A stretch of 64,000 bases of DNA from CAXNKG01 sp964202965 (lineage in GTDB: Bacteria > Acidobacteriota > Vicinamibacteria > Vicinamibacterales > UBA2999): assembly GCA_964202965.1 (NCBI GenBank), contig CAXNKG010000002.1:80952-144951 (forward strand), read 5' to 3'. The translations under genes and the position numbers were made by a program. The notes under the pieces are model-generated. The model made no database searches, had not been told where the DNA came from, and saw nothing but the letters and a program-made list of their open reading frames with translations. Below are positions 49,317 through 58,963 of this stretch, piece by piece; within the stretch, counting starts at the first letter, position 1, and every line of letters starts with the position of its first letter.

Positions 49317-52091
49317 GTGGCCCTCACACCAGGTACCCGGCTCGGCGTCTACCAAATCACCGCGCAGATCGGCGAAGGCGGGATGGGGCAGGTGTACCGG
49401 GCCACCGACACGACGCTGGGCCGCCAGGTCGCGATCAAGATCCTGCCGGACGCGTTCGCCGCCGACCCCGAACGCCTGGCCCGATTCGAACGCGAGGCCA
49501 GGACGCTGGCCTCCCTGAATCATCCGCACATCGCTGCGATCTATGCGGTCGAGAAATCCGCCGGCATCCAGGCGCTCGTGATGGAACTCGTCGAGGGCGA
49601 TGATCTCTCGCGGCGGATCGCGCGCGGCGCGGTCCCGATTGAGGAAGCCCTGCCGATCGCGCAGCAGATCGCCGCGGCGCTCGAGGCCGCGCACGAACAG
49701 GGGATCGTCCATCGCGATCTGAAGCCCGCGAACATCAAGGTCCGTACTGACGGCACCGTGAAGGTGCTCGACTTCGGACTGGCGAAAGCGATGGAGCCCA
49801 CTGGAGCCGCGTCGTCGAGCGCATCGATGTCGCCGACGATCACCACGCCCGCGATGACGCAGGCCGGGATGATTCTCGGTACGGCGGCGTACATGAGTCC
49901 CGAGCAGGCCAAAGGCCGCGTGGTGGATAAGGGCAGCGATGTCTGGGCCTTTGGCGCCGTGCTCTACGAGATGCTGGCGGGGCGCCGCGTCTTCGAGGGA
50001 GATGATGTCTCCGACACGCTGGCGCGCATCCTGATGAAGGAGCCGGACTGGACCGCCCTGCCACCCACGGTTCCGCCGGCGGTGGTCACGGTGATGCGCC
50101 GCTGTCTGCAGAAGGACCGCAGGCAGCGAATACGCGATCTCGGCGACGTCTCGCTGGCCCTGGAGGGCGCATTCGAGACGGCCGCGCCGCAGACGCCGGC
50201 GTCAGCCAGACCGGCAGTGCTGCGCGGACGGCTGGCGTGGGTCGCGCTCGCCCTCGCCGTCGTGGCGATCGTCGCGCTTGCCATTCCCACTGTGCGGCAC
50301 CTGCGCGAAACGCCGCCGCCCGCACCGCCCGAGACCCGCGTCGAGATCGTCACGCCCGCGACAGGCCAGCCCACGTCGTTCGCCCTCTCGCCCGACGGTC
50401 GCCAGATCGTCTTCGTGGCCTCGGGAGACGGTGCATCCCGCTTGTGGCTCCGGTCGCTGTCGGCGACGACGGCGCAGGCGCTCGCGGGCACCGAGGGCGC
50501 CACGTCGCCCTTCTGGGCACCCGACGGCCGGGCGATCGGGTTCTTCAGCGAGCAGGCGCTGAAGCGGCTCGACCTTGGCGGCGGTGGTGTGGTCGGCGCG
50601 CCGCAGACCCTGGCTCCGGCCATCAATGGCAGCGGCGGGACGTGGAGCGCGGACGGCGTCATCGTGTTCGCGCCGAGCATCGCAACCCCCCTGATGCGCG
50701 TGCCCGCCACCGGGGGTGCAACGGCGGCGGTGAGAGCGGTTGGTCCCCAGCAGTTCGGCTACATCGCGCCGTACTTTCTGCCAGACGGCCGCCGGTTTCT
50801 GTTCTACGCGCTCGGTGCGTCGGACGCGACCGGGATCTACATGGGAGCGCTCGGCACGAGCGCCCCGACCCGGCTGACCCTGGCAGACAGCCCCGGCGTG
50901 TATCTGCCTTCGGGGCCAGGGCCCGCCGACGCGTCGCGCGAAGGTGGGTGGCTGCTGTGGGTGCGGGCGGGGGCGCTCGTGGCCCAGCGGCTGGACGTGG
51001 CGCAGGCCGCGCTCACGGGCGACCCGGTGACCCTGGCCGACGGCGTCGCGGTCAATCCCGGGACCCTTCAGGCCCCGCTCTCGGTGGCGGCCACGGGGCT
51101 CGTGGCGTACCGGACAGGCGGGGGCAACCAGAGGCAACTGACCTGGGTGGACCGGTCGGGCACGGCGCGCGGCGCCGTCGGGGCCCCGGATGCCGCTCTC
51201 CTCCAGCCGCGCGTGTCCCCAGACGGCCGCCGCGTGGTTGTGTCGCGCACGGTGCAGAGCAACGGAGACGTCTGGCTGCTGGACGGCGCCCGCACGAGCC
51301 GGTTCACGTTCGATGCGGCTCGCGATGACTTTCCCCACTGGTCGCCCGACGGCGCCCGGATCGTGTATCGCTCGGTCAAGACGGGACCAGGTGACCTCTA
51401 CCAGAGGCTTACGAGCGGCGCGGGAGGGGAGGAACGGCTCGTGGCCTCCGACCAGAACAAGGTCGCCACCAGCTGGTCGGCGGACGGGCGTTTCCTGCTG
51501 TATATCAGTATCGATCCGCAGACGAACGGCGACTTGTGGGTGATGCCGATGGTGGGCGATCGCACCCCGTCGGTGTTTCTGAAGACCCCCTTCCGCGAGG
51601 CCTATGGCGCGTTTTCGCCGGACGGCCGGTGGGTGGCCTATCACTCGAACGAATCGGGGCGGCCGGAGATCTACGTGAGGCCGTTTGTTCCGCCTGCGCG
51701 CGACGCTTCCGCCTTCGCGTCCGCTACGGCGGACAAGTCGGCGGACACGCTTCGAGCTGGCTCAGGGCAGGCGCCTGGGGGGCAGTGGCAGGTGTCTACG
51801 GCGGGCGGCATTCATGCCGTCTGGCGGCCCGACGGCAGAGAACTGTATTACCTCAACCCGGAGGGCGCGATGATGGCGGCGCCGATCACTGTCACCGGGG
51901 CGACGCTCGAACCAGGCGCGCCGGTCAAGCTCTTTCCCACCCGCATCGTCGGCGGCGGCGTGGACAATCAACAGGGCCGGCAGTACGACGTGGCCCCCGA
52001 TGGGCGGTTTCTCATCAACACGGAACTGGACAGCGCCGCCGCGCCGATCACGCTGCTGATGAACTGGAATCCCGAGACTCGATCAGATTAG
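49317..52091 (+). CDS. Membrane Ser/Thr kinase with TolB/WD40-like propeller
   Basis: 924 residues from GTG 49317 (VALTPGTRLGVYQI); an earlier start would add 14 unrelated residues. The N-terminal kinase (about 1-275) is complete: the Gly-rich loop GEGGMGQVY, VAIKILP, HRDLKPANIKV, DFGLAKA, SPEQAKG. One transmembrane helix follows (LAWVALALAVVAIVALAI, about 310). The C-terminal extracytoplasmic part is a propeller with repeated SPDGR motifs (ALSPDGRQIVF, SPDGRRVVV, SPDGRWVAY). It probably senses an external signal and phosphorylates cytosolic targets, perhaps read by FHA proteins. Unlike the 8482 paralogue, its active site is intact. Confidence 0.93.
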   Translation: MALTPGTRLGVYQITAQIGEGGMGQVYRATDTTLGRQVAIKILPDAFAADPERLARFEREARTLASLNHPHIAAIYAVEKSAGIQALVMELVEGDDLSRRIARGAVPIEEALPIAQQIAAALEAAHEQGIVHRDLKPANIKVRTDGTVKVLDFGLAKAMEPTGAASSSASMSPTITTPAMTQAGMILGTAAYMSPEQAKGRVVDKGSDVWAFGAVLYEMLAGRRVFEGDDVSDTLARILMKEPDWTALPPTVPPAVVTVMRRCLQKDRRQRIRDLGDVSLALEGAFETAAPQTPASARPAVLRGRLAWVALALAVVAIVALAIPTVRHLRETPPPAPPETRVEIVTPATGQPTSFALSPDGRQIVFVASGDGASRLWLRSLSATTAQALAGTEGATSPFWAPDGRAIGFFSEQALKRLDLGGGGVVGAPQTLAPAINGSGGTWSADGVIVFAPSIATPLMRVPATGGATAAVRAVGPQQFGYIAPYFLPDGRRFLFYALGASDATGIYMGALGTSAPTRLTLADSPGVYLPSGPGPADASREGGWLLWVRAGALVAQRLDVAQAALTGDPVTLADGVAVNPGTLQAPLSVAATGLVAYRTGGGNQRQLTWVDRSGTARGAVGAPDAALLQPRVSPDGRRVVVSRTVQSNGDVWLLDGARTSRFTFDAARDDFPHWSPDGARIVYRSVKTGPGDLYQRLTSGAGGEERLVASDQNKVATSWSADGRFLLYISIDPQTNGDLWVMPMVGDRTPSVFLKTPFREAYGAFSPDGRWVAYHSNESGRPEIYVRPFVPPARDASAFASATADKSADTLRAGSGQAPGGQWQVSTAGGIHAVWRPDGRELYYLNPEGAMMAAPITVTGATLEPGAPVKLFPTRIVGGGVDNQQGRQYDVAPDGRFLINTELDSAAAPITLLMNWNPETRSD

Positions 52092-52840
52092 TGCACTCTG
52101 CGATCGACGTCCTTGTTGGCGCGGCCGCCTGAGTAGACATCGAAGCGCCGCCGCATCTTGTTGATGCGCCACTTCAGGTAGCGGTACTTGATCTCCGCCA
52201 TGACGCTCGTGCGGCCGCCGCCCTTGAGGTACAGATACGCCGCGACAAGGCCGCCGAGGTGCGTCGTGTGGGCGATGCCGCCGCCCGATGCCCCCATCGA
52301 CGAGAGCAGCGAAATCGCGCCGATGATCATGACGAAGTACTTCGCCGGGATCGGAAAGACGAGGTACATGTAGATCGGCCTGTCGGGAAAATATCTCGCA
52401 TACCCGAGCAGGACCCCGTACACGGCGCCCGACGCCCCGATGGTCAGCGAGTAATACAGTGAGCTCCCGAACGACCCGGGCCAGAACGACAGCAGCAGCG
52501 TCGTGACGGCGGCGCCCGCGCCCGCGACGAAATAGAACTTCAGGAAGTACCGCGTGCCCCACATCCGTTCGAGCTCGACACCGAACATCCAGAGCGCGAG
52601 CATGTTGAACAGGATGTGAAAGATCCCGCCGTGCAGGAACATGTACGTGAGCGGCTGCCAGACGGCGAACCCTTCGAGTACATCCGCCGGACGGAGTCCC
52701 AGCTGCAGCGTGATCGCCGGCATGGCGAGCGAGACGAGGAACACCGCGACGTTGGCGACAACGAGCGCCTTGACGGCGGGCGTCAGCGGACCAGGTCCGA
52801 AGGAATATGAGAAGGAGGACGTGGATGGCGTGCGTCGCAT
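52088..52840 (-). CDS. Rhomboid-family intramembrane protease
   Basis: 250 residues with about six helices. The catalytic Ser is in GASGAVYG and the catalytic His in AHTTHLGG; PLTYMFLHGGIFHILFN carries the rhomboid loop residues. It cleaves proteins within the membrane. The C-terminal cytosolic tail (YLKWRINKMRRRFD) is basic. Its last 4 bp overlap the kinase gene's end tail-to-tail. It is followed upstream by the MFS gene 7 bp away on the same strand. Confidence 0.93.
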   Translation of the reverse strand: MRRTPSTSSFSYSFGPGPLTPAVKALVVANVAVFLVSLAMPAITLQLGLRPADVLEGFAVWQPLTYMFLHGGIFHILFNMLALWMFGVELERMWGTRYFLKFYFVAGAGAAVTTLLLSFWPGSFGSSLYYSLTIGASGAVYGVLLGYARYFPDRPIYMYLVFPIPAKYFVMIIGAISLLSSMGASGGGIAHTTHLGGLVAAYLYLKGGGRTSVMAEIKYRYLKWRINKMRRRFDVYSGGRANKDVDRRVH

Positions 52841-52847
52841 GACCTGG

Positions 52848-54059
52848 TCAGTCTTTCTCGATTGTACCCGTGGTCTCCACGTTCCCCACGTCGGCGGCGC
52901 GGGGCGGTGTATGCACGAAGCGTCCTGACGGCAAAGGCGCGGCGCAGGCGGCGGCGGCTATCGGCATAAACGCCATGACGACGAGCGCCCGTTCAATGCC
53001 AATGCGATCCGCGAGCAGGCCGACAAACGGCACGACCATCCCGCCGACACCCCAGGCGAAGCCCATCATCAAGGATGAGACCGTCGCGGCGCTGACCGGG
53101 GCGATCATCTGGCCAAAGGTCACGTTCACCGGCAGCGTCGACTGCAGCAGGAATCCGCCAATCGACACGAGCACGACGAAGGTCCATCCCGACTGCAGCG
53201 GGGCCGCAACCAGGAACGGCACCGACAGCAGGAGCGACCACATGATGACGTTCCGCGCGCCCCATCTGTCGGCGACCGGGCCGCCGAGAAATCCGCCGAC
53301 GCTGCTCATGAACAGATACGCGGCGCTCGCCAGTCCCGCTTCCGTGATCGACATGCCGCGCCGCGTGAGCATGACGGGCATGAAGGTCGCAAAACTCAAC
53401 GCGGCGAGGGTTCGCAGGACGACAACGAGATAGAGGAGCGTCAGCGGCTTGCGGTACGGACGCAGCGCCCGGAAGCCGCCGGAGTCATGGTGTTCCTCGC
53501 GTGGCATCGCCGGAATTCTCGGCAGCATAAACGCGAGGATGGCCAGCGCCGGAAAGATCAGCAGCGCAATCCATGGAAGCCCGAAGCGCTCCGCCACCGG
53601 CGCGAACACCAGGGGGCCGAGCGAGAAGCCAATCGATCCGCCGGTGATGTGAAACGACATCGCGAGTCCCTTGCGGTCGCCTCCGAGCTTGTGCGCCAGC
53701 GCCGCCGCCGGCGGATGGAAGGCCGAGGCACCGAGCCCGCCCACCACGAGCACCGCGGCGAGCGCCAGCGGCGTGTTCGCGAATCCGAGCAGCGGGAGCA
53801 GCAGCACGGTCGCGAGCGGACCGGCGATGAGTAGTGCGCGCGGCCGCCATCTGTCAGCGAGGTGGCCGAAACCGAGTTGCGCGACCGAGTTGGCGGTCAG
53901 AAAACACATCTGCAGCGTGCCCGCGGCAAAGAGCGACAGATTCAGGTGCGGGATGAGCAGTGGGAGCAGCGGCGCGTAGATATTGCTGAATCCGTCGACC
54001 AGAAAGTGCGTTCCCGCGATGAGCAGGATCGTGGGGTGCAGTCCGAACGGCGTCTTCAT
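52848..54059 (-). CDS. MFS transporter, fosmidomycin-resistance (Fsr)-like
   Basis: 403 residues in twelve hydrophobic helices. The HFLVDGFSNIYAPLLP start, FGHLADRWRPR and GLGASAFHPPAAALAHK are typical of Fsr-type efflux proteins of the major facilitator superfamily. The true substrate is unknown. It overlaps murJ by 4 bp and may share its transcript. Confidence 0.87.
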   Translation of the reverse strand: MKTPFGLHPTILLIAGTHFLVDGFSNIYAPLLPLLIPHLNLSLFAAGTLQMCFLTANSVAQLGFGHLADRWRPRALLIAGPLATVLLLPLLGFANTPLALAAVLVVGGLGASAFHPPAAALAHKLGGDRKGLAMSFHITGGSIGFSLGPLVFAPVAERFGLPWIALLIFPALAILAFMLPRIPAMPREEHHDSGGFRALRPYRKPLTLLYLVVVLRTLAALSFATFMPVMLTRRGMSITEAGLASAAYLFMSSVGGFLGGPVADRWGARNVIMWSLLLSVPFLVAAPLQSGWTFVVLVSIGGFLLQSTLPVNVTFGQMIAPVSAATVSSLMMGFAWGVGGMVVPFVGLLADRIGIERALVVMAFMPIAAAACAAPLPSGRFVHTPPRAADVGNVETTGTIEKD

Positions 54060-55663
54060 TGAGCTGTTCTTCGCAGCCTCCGCGACACGAGCGCGACGCT
54101 CTCGCGGAATTCACGGATGTGCAGCGCGTGCGCCGCGGCAGCCAGCGTCCCGAGCGACGCGGCAATCGTGACGGCGAGGCGGATGACCTGGACCCCGAGC
54201 CCCTGGCCGGGAAGCCACCGCATGCCTGCCGCATCGACCGCGACGCACACGGCACCCATGACGAGGGACGCCGCCGTGATCTTGCCGAGCGAACCGATGA
54301 TCCGGCGCCCTTCGATACCGTCGAGGCTCCGTCGAAGGAGCACGATGAGCACGACGGCATTAAAGAGGGCCGCGATCGACGTGCCGAGCGCGAGCCCGCG
54401 AAACCCCATCACCCGCACGAGCGCCAGGTTGAGCACCGCGTTCACCGCCACGGTGGCGACACTGACCATCACCGGCGTCCGGTTCTGCTGGAGCGCGTAG
54501 AACACAGGAGACGAAATCCGGACGATCGAATAGCCGACGAGCCCGAGCGCGTAGAACTGCAGCGCCGCGGCGGTGGCGAGCGTGTCGGCTGCCGTGAACG
54601 CGCTGCGCTCGAAGATGACGCGCACGATCGGCACCGCCAGCACCATCAATCCGACTGTCGCGGGCACGTTGAGCATCAACATCAGCGACAGGCCGTCCGC
54701 CACCGTTGTGCGGACGCCGGCGTCGTCATTGTCGGCGGCGTGACGCGAGACCGCTGGCAACGTCGCCGTCGCGATGGAAATGCCGAAGAGTCCGATCGGG
54801 AGATACATCAGCCTGAACGCATAGTTCAGCCAGGACACCGCGCCCGTACCCTCCCCGGTCGCCAGCACCGTATTGACGAAGACATTGACCTGCGTGGCGG
54901 CGAGGCCGAGCGTGCCGGGTCCCATCAGGATCAGCACGCGCCGCAGGCTCTCATCGTGCCAGTCGAGCGTCGGCCTGTACGCGTATCCCTCGCGCCTCAG
55001 CACCGGCCACTGCAGCGCGAGTTGCGCGGCGCCGCCGACGAGCGACCCCACGGCGATACCCGCGATTGGGGGAAAGCCGAGCGCGGGCATGAGCGGGACC
55101 AGCAGCAGCGCGCACGTGATCGTCGCCACGTTGTACATGGCGGGCGACAGGGCGGGAATGAAGAAGCGGTGGAGCGAGTTCAGCATCCCCATGCACGCCG
55201 CCGCGACCGCGACGAACGTGAGGAAGGGAAGCATCAGACGGGTGAGCGAGACCGTCAGCTCCAGTTTCCCCGGGACGGCGCGATAGGCCCCGGCGAAGAG
55301 TCCCACCAGCGGCTCGGCAAACACGATCCCGATCACCACCAGGATTCCCGTGATGACGATGAGCCCGTTGATGACGTTGTTCGCCAGGCGCCACGCCGAA
55401 GGCTTGCCGGCCTGTGCCAGGTGCCGCGTGAACGTCGGCACGAAGGCGCTGCTCATGGCGCCTTCGGCAAACAGATCCCGGACCAGATTCGGGATGCGGT
55501 ACGCGACGTTGTACGCATCCATCGCGTTCCCGGCCCCGAACAGTGCGGCCAGCACCTGTTCGCGGACGACGCCGAGAATGCGGCTCGTCATCGTCGCTGC
55601 GCCGGCGGACGCGGCGGACCGCGCGAGTGTGGAGGTTGAAGAGGACGGAGGGCTAGGCGCCAA
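54056..55663 (-). CDS. murJ: Lipid II flippase MurJ
   Basis: 535 residues from a TTG at 55663; an ATG 24 codons later (MTSRILG) is a reasonable alternative. MurJ features: SRILGVVREQVLAALFGAG with the conserved Arg, AYRIPNLVRDLFAEGAMSSAFVP, and fourteen membrane segments. It moves lipid II across the inner membrane for peptidoglycan synthesis. It overlaps yqeY by 11 bp. It lies about 7 kb from the dcw cluster, which also serves cell-wall growth. Confidence 0.93.
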   Translation of the reverse strand: MAPSPPSSSTSTLARSAASAGAATMTSRILGVVREQVLAALFGAGNAMDAYNVAYRIPNLVRDLFAEGAMSSAFVPTFTRHLAQAGKPSAWRLANNVINGLIVITGILVVIGIVFAEPLVGLFAGAYRAVPGKLELTVSLTRLMLPFLTFVAVAAACMGMLNSLHRFFIPALSPAMYNVATITCALLLVPLMPALGFPPIAGIAVGSLVGGAAQLALQWPVLRREGYAYRPTLDWHDESLRRVLILMGPGTLGLAATQVNVFVNTVLATGEGTGAVSWLNYAFRLMYLPIGLFGISIATATLPAVSRHAADNDDAGVRTTVADGLSLMLMLNVPATVGLMVLAVPIVRVIFERSAFTAADTLATAAALQFYALGLVGYSIVRISSPVFYALQQNRTPVMVSVATVAVNAVLNLALVRVMGFRGLALGTSIAALFNAVVLIVLLRRSLDGIEGRRIIGSLGKITAASLVMGAVCVAVDAAGMRWLPGQGLGVQVIRLAVTIAASLGTLAAAAHALHIREFRESVALVSRRLRRTAQ

Positions 55664-56102
55664 GCTTGCGGCGGACTGCCTCGTTGACCGTCTTGCCGTC
55701 GGCGTTTTTGCCCGCGAGCTTCGGCATCACGGCCTTCATGACTTTGCCCATGTCCTTCGCGGACGCGGCGCCGGTCTCGGCGATCGCGGCGGCGACGGCC
55801 GCGTCGATCTCCTCGGCGCTCGCCGCCGGAGGAAGGTACTCCTCGAGCACGCGGATTTCGGCGGTTTCCTTGTCCACGAGGTCCGTGCGGCCCGCCTTTG
55901 CGAACTGGTCGATCGAGTCCCGGCGCTGTTTCACCAGCGAGCCCAGCACCTGCAGCACTTCGGCATCCTCGAGGCTGCGGCTCTTCTCGACTTCCTTGTT
56001 CATGATGGCCGCCTTGACCATGCGCAGCGCCGAGAGACGAGGCGCGTCCTTCGCCTTCATCGCCGCCGAAATCTCCGCGTTCACCTTTTCAGTCAGCGTC
56101 AT
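55653..56102 (-). CDS. yqeY: YqeY/GatB_Yqey-domain protein
   Basis: 149 residues, almost all helical. KDAPRLSALRMVKAAI, EVLQVLGSLVKQRRDSI and KDMGKVMKAVMPKLAG with NADGKTVNEAVRRKLG are standard YqeY segments. The family resembles the tRNA-binding tail of GatB and is thought to act on tRNA, but the reaction is unknown. Its end overlaps murJ by 11 bp, and the GNAT gene lies 3 bp upstream. Confidence 0.92.
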   Translation of the reverse strand: MTLTEKVNAEISAAMKAKDAPRLSALRMVKAAIMNKEVEKSRSLEDAEVLQVLGSLVKQRRDSIDQFAKAGRTDLVDKETAEIRVLEEYLPPAASAEEIDAAVAAAIAETGAASAKDMGKVMKAVMPKLAGKNADGKTVNEAVRRKLGA

Positions 56103-56105
56103 GTC

Positions 56106-57149
56106 TCAATGATCCTGATCGGAGTCGCCGTATGTGATGTGCCAGCGGTCGGTGTCGTCATAGAACCCCCGGGGCACCTGCACCGCGTTGACCTTGGCGC
56201 CGACTTCGAGCGTCGACCTGACATTGAAGTAGCCGTTGCGGCGAAGCACGCGCCTGAACGCGCCGTGCATCGCGAAACACCGCACCTTGTCGGCGTCTTC
56301 CAGCCTCGCGGCGCGGTCCACCCACCGGAGCAGCGTCTTCAAGCCTGACACGTCTTCGGGATCCACGAGGAAGTCCACGAGCAGCGTGACACGTCCCAGC
56401 GGCTCGTGCCGATGCCGGTAGACGGCGTAACCGCGAAGCTCCCCCTGGCGCCGCAGCGTCACAACAGAGTAGCGGACGTGGGGCGGTTCGACGTAGCGCC
56501 AGTTCAGATACGCCGCATCACGGCGAACGGCGAGGTCGAACTTCGGCGCCAGCTGTTCCCACAGGCTTGTGAACGCGGCATCGAACCGCCGGACCGGCTC
56601 ACACTCGGCGCGCAGGGGTCTCGAGCGCGACACGATCTGGATGAGCGGATGCGTCACGGCCGAGACGAGCCTGTTGGCGAGCGTCGGCCAGTTGGGAAGC
56701 CGCACCGCGCGCCGCGTCAGCGGTTTCACCAGGCAGGGCAGGGCGTGTGCCGGGGGCCAGTGCAGCCGTTCGAGCATGCCGCGTGCGTTGCCGGCAGGAC
56801 CGAGCGTAAGGACCGCGCCGCTGTGGCGATCCCACGCGCGCACCAGGGCTTCGTCCAGTCCCTGGCTGTCGCGTTCCGGGACGACCAGGGCCCCCGTTCC
56901 CCACGCGCCGTCCACTTCAAGGCCTTTGAGGGAAATCCGAACCGGCAGCGTCGGATAGTGGCCGACGACGGTCGGCCCTTCGCGCGCGACCCAGATACCG
57001 GGGCGGCCGCCGGGATTATAGGGATTGCGGTGATGCTGCCAGTCCCATCGCAGGCTGTTGGCGTCGGCCGCGTCAGGGCCCAGCGTACGCCGATACAGCG
57101 TGTCGACACCACGCCGGTCGTCGGGCCTGAACCGATCTATCTCTGACAT
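56106..57149 (-). CDS. GNAT/FemAB-like acyltransferase
   Basis: 347 residues from ATG 57149, chosen because the earlier start runs into the heptamer repeat. It carries RPDDRRGVDTLYRRTLG and the acyl-CoA-binding DGAWGTGALVVPERDSQG of the GNAT fold, in what may be a double GNAT arrangement; the C-terminal half has LRGYAVYRHRHEPLG and TLLVDFLVDPEDVSGLKTL. The substrate is unknown; an envelope or sugar N-acyltransferase is a guess. Confidence 0.75.
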   Translation of the reverse strand: MSEIDRFRPDDRRGVDTLYRRTLGPDAADANSLRWDWQHHRNPYNPGGRPGIWVAREGPTVVGHYPTLPVRISLKGLEVDGAWGTGALVVPERDSQGLDEALVRAWDRHSGAVLTLGPAGNARGMLERLHWPPAHALPCLVKPLTRRAVRLPNWPTLANRLVSAVTHPLIQIVSRSRPLRAECEPVRRFDAAFTSLWEQLAPKFDLAVRRDAAYLNWRYVEPPHVRYSVVTLRRQGELRGYAVYRHRHEPLGRVTLLVDFLVDPEDVSGLKTLLRWVDRAARLEDADKVRCFAMHGAFRRVLRRNGYFNVRSTLEVGAKVNAVQVPRGFYDDTDRWHITYGDSDQDH

Positions 57150-57159
57150 GAAATCCGGA

Positions 57160-57234
57160 AACTCCCAATTCCCAACTCCGCAACTCCCCAAACGGGAGGG
57201 TGCGGCCTTGGGAGTGGGCGTCCTGGGAGTTGGA
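57160..57234. repeat. AACTCCC-type heptamer repeat with inverted copy
   Basis: AACTCCC, AATTCCC, AACTCCG and CAACTCC follow each other with 7-bp periodicity (57160-57187). The complement-type GGGAGGG, GGGAGTG and GGGAGTTGG appear at 57193-57234. It closely resembles the element at 20228 and lies between the GNAT gene and the secretin-N-like gene. Confidence 0.85.
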
Positions 57235-57242
57235 CGCTGCGT

Positions 57243-57977
57243 TTATTGTACGCGGTTCGGCTGCGCCGGCTGCTGCCGCGGCACGGGTGAAATCACCCCG
57301 GGCGTCGTCGATGATCCGGCAGGGATGCCGAAGGGATTCGTCGGAGTCCCGACGATCGTAATGCCCGGCTGATCGTCGGTCGCCTCGTCGGCGTCCTGCG
57401 CGCCGCCCGCAACGGGCACGGGGCCGCGAACCAGCGGCTGCGGAAGCGTGCCCGGGAACTGCGGCGGCATCACGGGCTGATTCGCTGCGTCGTCCCCTGC
57501 CGCGACATCGTTAGGCATCACTTCAGCCTGGTCCTGCGGCAGTCGCGGGCGCGGGAGCACGGGCCGTGGCAGGACCGGCCGCGCGGCAGCACCGGCTGCG
57601 GCTGCCGCGGGGGGTGGATTCCTCGGCGCGACACTCGTCGGCAGGATCATGATGCGGTCGTACGCGGACGCTCCTGCCTTACCGGCGCGGCGGGGGCCCA
57701 GCATGTAGCCTGCGACACTGCGCAGGACGATGTCGAGCGCCTGGCTCTCAGGGACGTCGGTCAGCTCCAGGGTCACGGGCGCACCGGCCACGCGATCCCC
57801 GTTGACGATCGTCGCACCGCCCAGGCGCGCCCATTCGGCCAGGATGGCTCGGATCGGCGCGTTCTGCGCGCGCAGCGAGACACGCCCGTTCGAAAATTGC
57901 AGGTTGACCGACTGCTGGCCGTGCGCCGGCCAGGCGCCCGCAAGCACCGCCGCCACGACCAGAATCCTGATTGCCAT
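57243..57977 (-). CDS. Secreted secretin/TonB short N-terminal (STN)-like protein
   Basis: 244 residues with a signal peptide (MAIRILVVAAVLAGAWPAHG). Residues about 25-95 form an STN-like domain: VSLRAQNAPIRAILAEWARL, IVNGDRVAGAPVTLELTDV, QALDIVLRSVAGYML. The rest is a Pro/Ala-rich, low-complexity tail ending in NRVQ with no secretin pore. In secretins and TonB-dependent regulators the STN domain binds partner peptides. Alone it may be an accessory periplasmic protein. Confidence 0.75.
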   Translation of the reverse strand: MAIRILVVAAVLAGAWPAHGQQSVNLQFSNGRVSLRAQNAPIRAILAEWARLGGATIVNGDRVAGAPVTLELTDVPESQALDIVLRSVAGYMLGPRRAGKAGASAYDRIMILPTSVAPRNPPPAAAAAGAAARPVLPRPVLPRPRLPQDQAEVMPNDVAAGDDAANQPVMPPQFPGTLPQPLVRGPVPVAGGAQDADEATDDQPGITIVGTPTNPFGIPAGSSTTPGVISPVPRQQPAQPNRVQ

Positions 57978-57997
57978 GGAGAGCTTCAGTATACGTC

Positions 57998-58963
57998 CTA
58001 CCCGCCGGCTCGAAAGAACTCGATCACGCGCCCGATGATCTCCTCCAGGTCGACTTTGGGCTCATATCCAATCAGATCCCGCAGCTTCGTGAGGTCGGGG
58101 ACCCGCCGGGGCATGTCCTCGAAGCCATCCTCGTAGGCCTGATCGTAGGGAATCAGCTGGATGGGCGAGCTGCTGCCCGTGCGCACCTTGACACGCTCGG
58201 CCAGGCCGCGGATCGAAATCTCTCCGGTATTGCCGATGTTGAATACCTGGCCGACGGCGCGCGGCTCCGACGCGAGCGCGACGAGCGCCCCGACGACGTC
58301 GCTCACGTCCGTGAAGCTTCGGGACTGGCTTCCATCGCCGAAGACGGTGATCGGCTGGCCGGCCAGTGCCTGGCGGACGAAGGTCGGCAGCACCATGCCG
58401 TAATGGCCGGTCTGCCGCGGCCCGACGGTATTGAACAGGCGGACGACGACGACGGGAAGCTTTCTCTCCTTCCAGTACGCGAGCGCGAGGAACTCGTCGA
58501 TCATCTTGCTGCACGCGTACGCCCATCGATGCTTCGTGGTCGGGCCGAGCACGACGTCGGCGCTTTCGCGGAATGGCACCTCGGTGCTCTTGCCGTACAC
58601 CTCGGACGTCGAGGCGATGAACACCAGCTTTTTCTTCTTGTTCGCGTGCTTCAGCACCACTTCGGTCCCGTGGACGTTGGTCTCGATGGTGTGCACGGGC
58701 TGTTCGACGATCAGCTTGACCCCGACGGCCGCGGCCAGATGGAACACGACGTCGCTTCGGTCGATCATCTCGGCCAGCACCGGCTCGTTGGTGACCGTAT
58801 CGACGACGTACGAAAAGCCGGCGTGGCTCTTGAGATGCGCGATGTTGTCGATCGAGCCGGTGGACAGATTATCGAGGACGCTCACCTCGTGCCCGGAGGC
58901 GAGCAGGCGCTCGGCCAGATGGGAGCCGACGAACCCGGCTCCGCCAGTGATGAGTGTTCTCAC
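57998..58963 (-). CDS. NAD-dependent sugar epimerase/dehydratase 1
   Basis: 321 residues from GTG 58963, which starts the Rossmann strand directly (VRTLITGGAGFVGSHLA) and overlaps the upstream gene's TGA by 4 bp. It has the extended-SDR motifs GGAGFVGS, HLAAAVGV, the catalytic STSEVYGK with YACSK (Tyr and Lys), and VVVRLFNTVGPRQ. This resembles UDP-sugar epimerases or the WbgU/RmlB group. It is followed downstream by the STN-like gene with a 20-bp gap. Confidence 0.9.
   Translation of the reverse strand: MRTLITGGAGFVGSHLAERLLASGHEVSVLDNLSTGSIDNIAHLKSHAGFSYVVDTVTNEPVLAEMIDRSDVVFHLAAAVGVKLIVEQPVHTIETNVHGTEVVLKHANKKKKLVFIASTSEVYGKSTEVPFRESADVVLGPTTKHRWAYACSKMIDEFLALAYWKERKLPVVVVRLFNTVGPRQTGHYGMVLPTFVRQALAGQPITVFGDGSQSRSFTDVSDVVGALVALASEPRAVGQVFNIGNTGEISIRGLAERVKVRTGSSSPIQLIPYDQAYEDGFEDMPRRVPDLTKLRDLIGYEPKVDLEEIIGRVIEFFRAGG

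Noticed and set aside
54059..55639. 526-codon open frame opposite murJ
   Set aside because: Low-complexity Arg/Glu/His-rich translation with no motif; murJ on the other strand is clear by family signatures.
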